A stretch of DNA of 64,000 bases. It comes from Brevibacillus dissolubilis (GTDB lineage Bacteria > Bacillota > Bacilli > Brevibacillales > Brevibacillaceae). The DNA lies in the NCBI RefSeq assembly GCF_006170445.1, contig NZ_VCNA01000001.1, forward strand, positions 620,001 through 684,000, in the 5' to 3' direction. How positions within the stretch are numbered: position 1 is the stretch's first letter; every line of letters starts with the position of its first letter. Under the pieces are notes generated by a model that saw only the letters and a list, made by a program, of their open reading frames with translations, searched no databases and was not told where the DNA came from. Shown here in pieces: positions 7,856-16,700 of this stretch. Both the position numbers and the translations under genes were made by a program.

Positions 7856-10411
7856 ATGACTAGAATCCAATCTATTACTACCTATCGCCAAACCGACCTG
7901 CTGCACGCATGGGAACTGGCAGAGACCGCTGTCGGTGAAGTCATGGAGCCTGCCGGATTGGCGAATCTGGCCCTTCGCTGGTTGCCGGCACAGGTTCCAG
8001 GTACTGTCGCCTCCTCTCTTCAAGCCACACAGCTGTGGGATTCCTATCAACACAAAAATCTGGATGCGAGCGATTGGTGGTACCGGTGCCGATTCTCCTA
8101 TTCACAAGCGGACAAAACCCAGATGATTCTCCAGCTGAAGGGGTTAGCTAGCATCGCCGATGTCTGGCTGAATGGGACACTTCTCTTGTCGACAGATAAT
8201 ATGTTCCGTGAGTATGAGACAGAGATTACATCCCAGCTTCTGGAGGATAATGAACTGTACCTGCACTTCCACTCTCTTCAGGCGCTCTTGGACAAAAAGC
8301 ATCCCCGCCCGATGTGGAAGACACGGCTGGTGAACGACCAGCACTTGCGCTGGTATCGTACGACCCTGCTCGGAAGAATGCCGGGCTGGACTCCGCCAAT
8401 CCGCGCTGTAGGTCCTTGGATGCCTATTTTAATAGAAGAAAGACCTATGAGAACGATTGAAAACTTCCACGTCACACCTACTGTGGTAGGAAGTGATGGC
8501 ATCGTTGCCTGTCGGGTAACGGTCAATCTGGCCGATCAAGATGATCAGCCTCTGACTCATGCTGTACTAATGGTCTGCGATTGCCAGCAGGAATTATCGT
8601 GGGAGAAAGATGGTCATACACTTAGATTGAGCGGGGAGCTTCGTATTGCGGATGTAGAGCTGTGGTGGCCGCATACGCACGGGGAGCAGCCGCTCTATGA
8701 GGTAGGACTTGCGCTTCATTTTCCCGATCAGACGATGGAGGTTGTCTCACATCCGATTGGGTTCCGGCAGATTGAGCTTCCGGCCGCTGCTGACCCGGAT
8801 CTTGCTGACTTTACGTTTCAGGTGAATGGCTGTACGGTCTTTTGCCGTGGTGCGAACTGGACGACCTTGGATATCAACACCCTGTCCGCTTCCCCTGAAC
8901 AATTGCGCCATACGCTTACCATGGTTCGTGATGCTGGGATGAATATGCTCCGGTTGAGCGGGACGATGATCTATGAGAGCGATGCATTCTATCAACTATG
9001 CGACGAGTTGGGCATCATGGTTTGGCAGGACTTTATGTTTTCCAACATGGACTATCCGGTGCAGGATGAGGCGTTCATGACCAATGTGGAGGCAGAGGTT
9101 CGTCAAGTGCTGAACCGCCTGCAGTCCCATCCGTCTCTGGCACTTTTGTGTGGTAATAATGAGGTGGAACAGCAGGCTTCAATGCTTGGTTTACCGCGTG
9201 AAACTTGGAGCAATCATTTTTTCTCCAAAAAATTGCCTGCACTCTGCGCCGAATACAGTAAAGGTGTGCCGTACTGGCCGTCGAGTCCGAGCGGTGGGGT
9301 CCTGCCCTTCCATCCGAATCATGGGAACAGTCACTATCAGGCTCCTGGGGCATTTTTGCATCCGCTTGAAGATGCGCGGCGTGCGGAGGTTCGTTTTGCC
9401 ACGGAATGTGTGACTTTTGCAAATATTCCAGAAGATCATACGATTGATCTGTTTATTAATCCGGGTGAACTCTCCGTCCTTCACCCCCGCTGGAAAATGC
9501 GTACCATGCGGGATAATGGTGTGGGTTGGGATTTTGAAGAGATCCGTGACCACTATATGACGAAGCTGTTCGCTGCTGATCCGACAAGGCTTCGTTACAG
9601 CAATATGGAACGTTACTTGGCATTAGGACGGGTTACTCCGGGCGAGGTAATGACAGAAGTATTCGCTGACTGGCGTCGGGCTGACTCTACCTGCCAAGGT
9701 GGATTGGTCTGGTTTTTGCAGGATTTTTTGCCGGGGGCTGGCTGGGGCGTGATCGATGCAACCGGATATCCAAAATCAGCTTATTACTATCTAAAACGGG
9801 CGTTTGCGCCTACTGCCATCTTCTTCGCGGATGAGGTGATGAGCGGGTTGTATCTTCATGCCGTCAATGAAAAACCAGAGGTGCTTACAGGGACACTGCA
9901 CATTGGTTTGTACCGATACCAAGGCGGACTTGTCGCCGAGGCGAAGCGGGACTTGACGGTGCTGCCGCGGCAGTCGGTTTCTTTTTCCGTGGATGAGTGC
10001 TTCGACGGCTTCCGTGATCTGACGTATGCGTATCGTTTCGGGCCGCCTGCACAGGACTTCATCGTCGCGACACTCTACGACCAAGCAGGACAGCTGGTCA
10101 GTGACTGCTTTTATTTCCCCTGCGGCCGCCCCCATACACAAGAAAACGATATTGGAGTGGAAGCGACCGCTGAGGAAAGACCGGATGGGACTTATCTGTT
10201 GACCGTCACCAGCAAAAAATTTGCCCAAGCAGTTGCCATCAAGTGTACGAATTTTTTGCCTGATCATAATTACTTTCATATGGAACCGGATGGGCAGCGC
10301 CAGGTTGTGCTGTCCAAGCGTACCCCGAACGCACAGCTTCGCGGGAGCGTCCAGCCGCTCAATGCATCCAATCCAACGAGAATCACGATACGACAGGGGG
10401 TACTCTCATGA
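7856..10411 (+). CDS. Glycoside hydrolase family 2, beta-mannosidase-like
   Basis: 851 residues from ATG 7856. The GH2 sandwich domain comes first (WWYRCRF, SIADVWLNGTLLLSTDNMFREYE), then an immunoglobulin-like middle domain, then the TIM barrel with DAGMNMLRLSG, DELGIMVWQDFMFSNMDYP and LLCGNNEVEQQ, where the Glu of GNNE is the expected acid/base. A Glu in VRFATECVTF is a possible nucleophile. Beta-mannosidases have this layout and length. It is cytoplasmic: no signal peptide is seen from this start. A longer frame from 7736 exists but lacks a good ribosome site; AAGGTGGG precedes 7856. As first gene of the plus operon it may trim a glycosylated intermediate or release a masked product; the substrate is unknown. 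Confidence 0.78.
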   Translation: MTRIQSITTYRQTDLLHAWELAETAVGEVMEPAGLANLALRWLPAQVPGTVASSLQATQLWDSYQHKNLDASDWWYRCRFSYSQADKTQMILQLKGLASIADVWLNGTLLLSTDNMFREYETEITSQLLEDNELYLHFHSLQALLDKKHPRPMWKTRLVNDQHLRWYRTTLLGRMPGWTPPIRAVGPWMPILIEERPMRTIENFHVTPTVVGSDGIVACRVTVNLADQDDQPLTHAVLMVCDCQQELSWEKDGHTLRLSGELRIADVELWWPHTHGEQPLYEVGLALHFPDQTMEVVSHPIGFRQIELPAAADPDLADFTFQVNGCTVFCRGANWTTLDINTLSASPEQLRHTLTMVRDAGMNMLRLSGTMIYESDAFYQLCDELGIMVWQDFMFSNMDYPVQDEAFMTNVEAEVRQVLNRLQSHPSLALLCGNNEVEQQASMLGLPRETWSNHFFSKKLPALCAEYSKGVPYWPSSPSGGVLPFHPNHGNSHYQAPGAFLHPLEDARRAEVRFATECVTFANIPEDHTIDLFINPGELSVLHPRWKMRTMRDNGVGWDFEEIRDHYMTKLFAADPTRLRYSNMERYLALGRVTPGEVMTEVFADWRRADSTCQGGLVWFLQDFLPGAGWGVIDATGYPKSAYYYLKRAFAPTAIFFADEVMSGLYLHAVNEKPEVLTGTLHIGLYRYQGGLVAEAKRDLTVLPRQSVSFSVDECFDGFRDLTYAYRFGPPAQDFIVATLYDQAGQLVSDCFYFPCGRPHTQENDIGVEATAEERPDGTYLLTVTSKKFAQAVAIKCTNFLPDHNYFHMEPDGQRQVVLSKRTPNAQLRGSVQPLNASNPTRITIRQGVLS

Positions 10412-12435
10412 CCATGACCACGACTAAAAAACCCGCCTTTGCCCTGCTGGGTGGGTTTGCGATCACCAAATATCCCGCTTACATCCCGGCGATCAAGGAA
10501 CAGGGACTTACCCTGTTGATCCTCGACGAACCCAACCAAGGTATCCAAAACCGGCTTGACCGACTCGCTGACGATCCGGCTGATCCGTTTCACCAGATCG
10601 ACGAGGTGCGTTTTCTGTCCAAAAACGATCTGCCCGGCATCATGGAGCAGATGGTGGCTTGGTCGCAGAAGTATGACCTGCGGGGTGTGTGCAGTCTGAA
10701 AGAAATTTTCGTGGAATCCGCTGCTCTCTCTGCGGATTACTTGAAGCTCCCCTCCCCTGGCATCCGTGCATCCCGAGTGTGCCGTAACAAGCATTTGCAA
10801 CGACTGTATTTACAGGAAGCAAGTCCGGCGTATGTGTATCTGCCACCGACGGCTCGTTATGAGGAGGCGCTTCGTTTTGACCAATATCCTGCGGTACTCA
10901 AGCCAGTCGGGCGCAGCTCCAGTTCCGGTGTGCAGCTGATTTATGATCAGACCGAGCTGCTTGCTTGTCTGGACAGCTATCCACAGGATGAGGTGCTGTT
11001 GGTCGAAGAGCGTATCGAAGGCCGCGAATTTTCCGTAGAGTGCCTGCTGCAAAACGGTGAGATTATCTTTGAAAATGTGACCGAAAAACGGACGAATGAA
11101 CAGGATACATCCTTTTTTGTAGAGATGGGTCATACCATCCCTGCACTTGGTCTTACCGATGCGGAGCGCGAAGCCCTGCTGGTGGCCAACCGCAACATTC
11201 TCTCACGACTCGCCTTCATGGATGGGATCAGCCACGCCGAATACCGTCTGACGGATAATGGACGCGTCTATCTGATGGAGATCGCGGCACGTTGTCCGGG
11301 AGACGCCATTCTGCAGCTCTATCATTATGCGACAGGTGAATCGATGGAAGCCGCTATTGTTACCATCGCGATGGGTCAAAAGGTCACTTATCCTGCTCCC
11401 CACCGTTATGCCCGTCAAGTCTATATCCAGCATCCAGAAGGGGTTCTTGAGGATGTTCAGGTGAGACATACATGCGGAGTCAAACCTCTCTGGACAGCGG
11501 AAAAGGATCATCTGCCTGTTCCACAGCCGGGTGAAAAAACGGAATCCGCTGCCCTCCGCCAAATCCGTGTGCAGCGTAAACACGGCGACAAGCTGTCCGT
11601 GATCGCCAGCTCGTTTGAGCGCTCGGTATCCTTTTTGATCGATGCACAGAGTCCACAGGAGCTGGATGCGTGCGAAGCCGAGGTAGTTGGCAGCATCAGC
11701 ATCATTACCAGCAGTACCAGCAGCAGAACTGCCAGCAACGGTTCCGACTCAGGTGTCACGGTTGCTGATATCGCAGTTCCTACCCCCTCTTCCAGCGCGG
11801 CTACCCTCGAAACCGCCGCGACACTTGCAGAAGCAGCACCTGTCAGCACCATGCGAAAAAGAACCCTCACCTTCCCTGATCAATGGTCCAAAGCCCGTCT
11901 CAGCACACGTCCACCGGGGACAGACAAGTGGGAAAATATCGCCGAAGCCCGTGGCACAGTTGACATCTCTGATGATGTCGAGCTAGCGATCAGCTTCATC
12001 CGTGAACCTCGGACCGATCTCGCCCCGCTGCGTGGCGTGCAAGCAGATGACTTGCAGGCGGTCGATCTCGGGTGGACACGTATCGGGGATGCCGACCTTG
12101 CACATGTGCGTCATCTCACCCAGTTGATCGAGCTTGATCTTGGTTCGACACAGGTTACCGACGAAGGGCTTGCTTTTGTCCATGAATTCCCTCTGCTCCG
12201 CAAAGTGAAAACAGCCAACACGCGTGTAGGTGATGCCGGAGTCAAGTACATCAGCCGTTTGGAGAATCTGGAGTATCTCGGCTTGCGTGACACCCGGATC
12301 ACGGATGCTTGTCTGTCTGATCTGCAACGACTAACCAAGCTGCGCTACCTGGACGTGCGCAACACTGGGCTGACCGAAGCGGGTATCGAGTCTTTGCGCC
12401 GTTCCTTGCCGCATTGTGAAATCATAACAAACTGA
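10408..12435 (+). CDS. ATP-grasp ligase fused to leucine-rich repeats
   Basis: 675 residues. Residues 1-430 are an ATP-grasp enzyme: a GGF N-terminal pre-ATP domain, AVLKPVGRSSSSGVQLI (Lys and Gly-rich loop, about 160-176), EVLLVEERIEGREFSVECL, and YLMEIAARCPGD with the Mg-binding Glu. Residues 430-475 are a Ser/Thr/Ala-rich linker. The C-terminus (about 525-675) holds at least five short leucine-rich units of the LQAVDLGWTRIGDADL, LIELDLGSTQVTDEGL and YLGLRDTRITDACL type. ATP-grasp enzymes join a carboxylate to an amine or thiol through an acyl phosphate. The start overlaps the GH2 stop (ATGA). The LRR part is probably a docking module for a partner protein. It is a paralogue of the next gene. 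Confidence 0.78.
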   Translation: MTMTTTKKPAFALLGGFAITKYPAYIPAIKEQGLTLLILDEPNQGIQNRLDRLADDPADPFHQIDEVRFLSKNDLPGIMEQMVAWSQKYDLRGVCSLKEIFVESAALSADYLKLPSPGIRASRVCRNKHLQRLYLQEASPAYVYLPPTARYEEALRFDQYPAVLKPVGRSSSSGVQLIYDQTELLACLDSYPQDEVLLVEERIEGREFSVECLLQNGEIIFENVTEKRTNEQDTSFFVEMGHTIPALGLTDAEREALLVANRNILSRLAFMDGISHAEYRLTDNGRVYLMEIAARCPGDAILQLYHYATGESMEAAIVTIAMGQKVTYPAPHRYARQVYIQHPEGVLEDVQVRHTCGVKPLWTAEKDHLPVPQPGEKTESAALRQIRVQRKHGDKLSVIASSFERSVSFLIDAQSPQELDACEAEVVGSISIITSSTSSRTASNGSDSGVTVADIAVPTPSSSAATLETAATLAEAAPVSTMRKRTLTFPDQWSKARLSTRPPGTDKWENIAEARGTVDISDDVELAISFIREPRTDLAPLRGVQADDLQAVDLGWTRIGDADLAHVRHLTQLIELDLGSTQVTDEGLAFVHEFPLLRKVKTANTRVGDAGVKYISRLENLEYLGLRDTRITDACLSDLQRLTKLRYLDVRNTGLTEAGIESLRRSLPHCEIITN

Positions 12436-12445
12436 GGTGTAGAAC

Positions 12446-13762
12446 ATGACAAAACCACAAGCATTCATCCTGTTCGGTGCGACCACACGCTATACCGCTT
12501 TTCTAACCTCCATCCGATCCCATAACCTCACCCTGCTGGTGTTTGATGAACCGTCTAAAAGTCTGCAAATGCAATTCGAACAATATAAGGACGACTCCAC
12601 CCATCCTTTCTCGATGATCAGCGAATTGTCGCTGGTTCACTATCTGGATCACACCAGTATCATGCAGCAGGTTGATACATGGTCGGATGTATATGAGATT
12701 GTCGGCGTCTATAACATCAAGGATGTGTTCGTCGAGGCTGCTGGTATGGTGGCAGATTTTCTGGGCGTTCCTACTCCGGGTCTGCGGGCCAGCATCGTCT
12801 GCCGCAATAAGCATTTGCAGCGAATTTATCTGGAAGAATGGAGCCCCTCTTTCGTCTCCATCACGCCTGACAAGCGCAGTGAGGTGCTCCATACCTTCGA
12901 CGCTTTTCCTGCTGTGCTCAAACCTGTAGGCCGTCACTCCAAATCAGGCATTCAGTTGATTACCGATCAGGCTATGCTGGCTCAACAGCTGCCTACCTAT
13001 CCGGCAGACGAAGTACTGTTGCTCGAAGCACAGATTCACGGTCGGGAATTCTCCGTGGAGACCATCGTGCAAGGCGGTCAGATCCTTTTCGAAAACATCA
13101 CCCAAAAAGCGGCGATCGACCGCTCTTCTCTCTACTTCATCGAGATGGGGCATACCGTTCCAGCGGCCAATCTGACCGAGCAGGAGACACAGACCCTGCT
13201 TGCTGCGAACCGCGCTATTCTTGACCGTTTGGAAGTAAAGGACGGCATTACTCACGGCGAATACCGCGTCACCGATGACGGTGAAGTCTATCTGATGGAA
13301 ATCGCCGCCCGCAGTCCTGGTGGTTTCATCAAGGCTCTCTACTATCTCGCTACAGGACAGATGCTGGAGCCGGAGCTGATCAAGGTATCCCTCGGGATGG
13401 AAGCCTCCTATCCGAAACCGACCCGTTATGCCCGCCAAATCTACATTTCCTACGAACCAGGCATCCTAGAAGATGTGGTTATCGAAGGTCTGCCTGACGT
13501 GGAGGCTTATTGGGCAGAAGAAAAAGGCAAGCGCATCCCGCCCGTTCCCGGTACAGCAGGTGATCCGCCAACGATTCGCCAAGTGACCGTTCTGAAAAAA
13601 CAAGGGGCACTGCTGAATGAGCCAAAATGGAATGATGACCGTGTCGTATCCGTGCTGATGGATGCCGATACACCAGAACAGTTGGATGAATTGGAAGAGA
13701 CCGCTCGACGCAGTATCCGCATTTTGACCAAACCAAGACAAAAGATGGGAGTGAGTAAGTAA
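12446..13762 (+). CDS. ATP-grasp ligase
   Basis: 438 residues, clearly paralogous to the ATP-grasp half of the preceding protein: AVLKPVGRHSKSGIQLI, EVLLLEAQIHGREFSVET, HGEYRVTDDGEVYLMEIAARSPGG. It lacks the LRR tail. Such ligases form peptide bonds or, as BtrJ does in butirosin synthesis, attach an amino acid to a carrier protein; the several free carriers in the divergent operon make the second option attractive. GAGGTG lies 6 bp before ATG. The gene is 10 bp after its neighbour and 2 bp before the NRPS, so it is in the same transcript. Confidence 0.78.
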   Translation: MTKPQAFILFGATTRYTAFLTSIRSHNLTLLVFDEPSKSLQMQFEQYKDDSTHPFSMISELSLVHYLDHTSIMQQVDTWSDVYEIVGVYNIKDVFVEAAGMVADFLGVPTPGLRASIVCRNKHLQRIYLEEWSPSFVSITPDKRSEVLHTFDAFPAVLKPVGRHSKSGIQLITDQAMLAQQLPTYPADEVLLLEAQIHGREFSVETIVQGGQILFENITQKAAIDRSSLYFIEMGHTVPAANLTEQETQTLLAANRAILDRLEVKDGITHGEYRVTDDGEVYLMEIAARSPGGFIKALYYLATGQMLEPELIKVSLGMEASYPKPTRYARQIYISYEPGILEDVVIEGLPDVEAYWAEEKGKRIPPVPGTAGDPPTIRQVTVLKKQGALLNEPKWNDDRVVSVLMDADTPEQLDELEETARRSIRILTKPRQKMGVSK

Positions 13763-13764
13763 CG

Positions 13765-16700
13765 ATGACCCTGTCTCAGACCTACTCCCAGCCTAATCAT
13801 CTGCAAACAGGAGAGCGGACTGTTCCGCTCTCTTTTGGTCAGGAACGCCTTTGGTTTTTTGAACAATTCCATCCGGGTACGGCTTCGTATCACATCGCCT
13901 ATCGTTATCGGATGACGGGATCGTTGCAGGTGCATGCATTGGAAAAAGCATTTGCTGCGATTGTACAGAGGCATGAGATTTTGCGGACACGTTTTCTGGT
14001 ACAGGACGGTACAGCGGTGCAGGTGATCTCCCCTTTTGAGGCTCTTGAGACATTTTGGTTTCCGGTTGACGACTTATCCTCTCTGCCGGAGGATGAGCGT
14101 GAGTTTCTGGCAAAAGAGTTGGCGGAAGCGGATGCCTCCAGGCTTTTTCAATGGGAGCAGGGCGCGTTGTTCCGGGTTCGCTTGATACGGCTGGAAGAGA
14201 CGGAGCATGTGTTGGTGGTGACGATTCCCTACATGATTGGGGATGGCTGGTCACTTGGGGTGATTGGACGTGAGCTGGGGGTACTTTATACGGCTTTTGT
14301 CGGCGGAGAAGGATCGGAGTTGCAGGAGTTGCAGGAGTTGCCGATGCAATACGCGGAGTATACGCTGTGGCAGCGCGAGTTTTTGAGCAATGAACGCGTC
14401 GTCTCGCGCCAGCTGACTTACTGGAAACAACAGTTGAGTGGATTGGATACATTTGACCTGCCGACTGACCATCCGCGTCCTGCTGTCCGTACTTTTCGCG
14501 GTGGATTGGCGTATGTGAATCTACCCAAACCGCTGATTGATCAGCTCAAGGAGCTTAGCCAGCGGGAAGGAACTACCTTGTTTATGACCATGCTGGCTGC
14601 TTTTCAGACATTGCTGTACCGATATACGGGGCATTCGGATGTTCCTGTGGCTACGCCTACAGGTGGACGTCACCGCGGTGATGTACAAAACCTCGTCGGC
14701 TTTTTCTTGAATACCTGCATTCTGCGAAGTGACTTGTCAGGCGACATTACGTTCTCTGATCTGTTGCGTCAGGTTCGTAAAATCACCATGGGGGCGCTGT
14801 TGAATCAAGATGTGCCTTTTGAGATGGTGATCGACGAGTTGAAGCCGGAGCGCTCCAGCAGTCATAATCCGTTCACGCAGGTGATGTTTGGTCTTCAGAC
14901 GGCTACGCTCAAAGAATTCGTAATCCCTGGTGTGGATATTACCATAGAAGAAATTCCAACTGGCTACACTAAGTTTGACCTCAATCTGGCCTTGATTGAT
15001 CAGCCGGATGAGATGGTGGGAACGATGGAATATGATGCAGACCTGTTCGAAGCCGCTACGATTCGCCGGATGCTTCAGCATTTTGAGACGCTTTTGGCAT
15101 CCATCGTCGCCGCTCCTGACGTACCGCTGTCCCGCTTGCCGCTTTTGCATGAGGAGGAACGGCGGGAACTGCTTGACCAATGGAACGATACGGATACGCT
15201 TCTGCCTGATCTGGCTGGGATTGATGAGTTGATTGAACGGCAGGCTGATCAGACACCAGATGCGGTTGCTCTCATCTGCCAGGATCAAACTCTTACCTAC
15301 GGCGAACTGAACCGTCTCTCCAACCAATTGGCTCACCGCCTGCAACGGCTGGGGGTCGGTGCTGAGACCGTCGTCGGAATTCTGACAAGTCGATCTGTCG
15401 AAATGGTGGTAGGCATGCTCGCCATCCTCAAAGCAGGTGGTGCCTATCTGCCGCTCAATCCTTCCCTGCCTGCGGAGCGCCTGAGCTATATGCTTCAGGA
15501 AACTCATTCTCCTGTCTTGCTCACAGACACTGCTCTTTTCGGACAGCTTCAATCCCGAATGCAGCTGTCAGGAGAGCACCTGCACATCATCTATCTCGAT
15601 AACCTCTCTGATTCCGAGCCGGTGGAATGGGCTAACGAACCGATTACAAGTCCCAACCGCGTATCGACCCCAGACAATCTTGCATATATCATGTATACCT
15701 CCGGCTCGACAGGAAAGCCAAAAGGGGTGATGATCACCCACGCCAATCTGATCAACTTTTTTACTGGTATGGATCAACGGATTGACTGCTCCCCTGCCGA
15801 CCGTTGGCTTACTGTGACTAACATCGGCTTTGATATTTCCGTGCTGGAATTGCTGTGGACACTGACGACAGGCTGCTCGGTGATCATTCTGCCTGATGCT
15901 GCGCTGATTGTTCCGGAAAAAATCCGCGAACAGCTGCTGATGCATCAGCCGACGATTCTGCAATGCACCCCCTCCTTGATGAAAATCATCAGTGACGATG
16001 AGGAGACACTGGCTGCGCTGCGATCGCTACGTCTTGTGCTGCTCGGGGGTGAGGCCCTGCCCGCTTCTCTAGCTGATAAACTGCGCCGTCATCTGGATGT
16101 GCGTCTGCTCAACATGTATGGGCCAACGGAAGCGACCGTCTGGATTAGCTCCTATGAAGTGACTGACTCCCGCTCTAGTATCCCGATAGGCCGACCAATT
16201 GCCAACACCCAACTCTATGTACTTGACACTCATCTGGAACCCGTTCCTACTGGGTGGATCGGAGAGCTCTACATCGGTGGTGCCAATCTGGCCCGCGGCT
16301 ATTACAACCAGCCTGAGATGACACAGGAGCGCTTCATTCCAAGCCCATTCTCGTCGTCGAAGCCAGTTCAATCCAACCAGCGTCTGTACAAAACAGGAGA
16401 CCTCGTGCGGATAAATGCCGCGGGTGAGCTGGAATTCCTCGGACGCATCGATCATCAGGTCAAAATCCGAGGGAACCGTATCGAACTAAGCGAAATCGAG
16501 ACGGTCATCTCGCAAGAGTCCTCCGTCCACGAAGCAGTCGTGATCGCCCGTGACGATGATCAGGACAATCCGTACCTCTGTGCCTATATCGTGCCTAAAC
16601 CAGGTACGTCCTTCTCAACCAGTGAGCTTCTCCAGTCACTCTCGACCAAGCTCCCGACCTACATGATCCCGACCTCTTACGTGTTGCTCGATTCCCTGCC

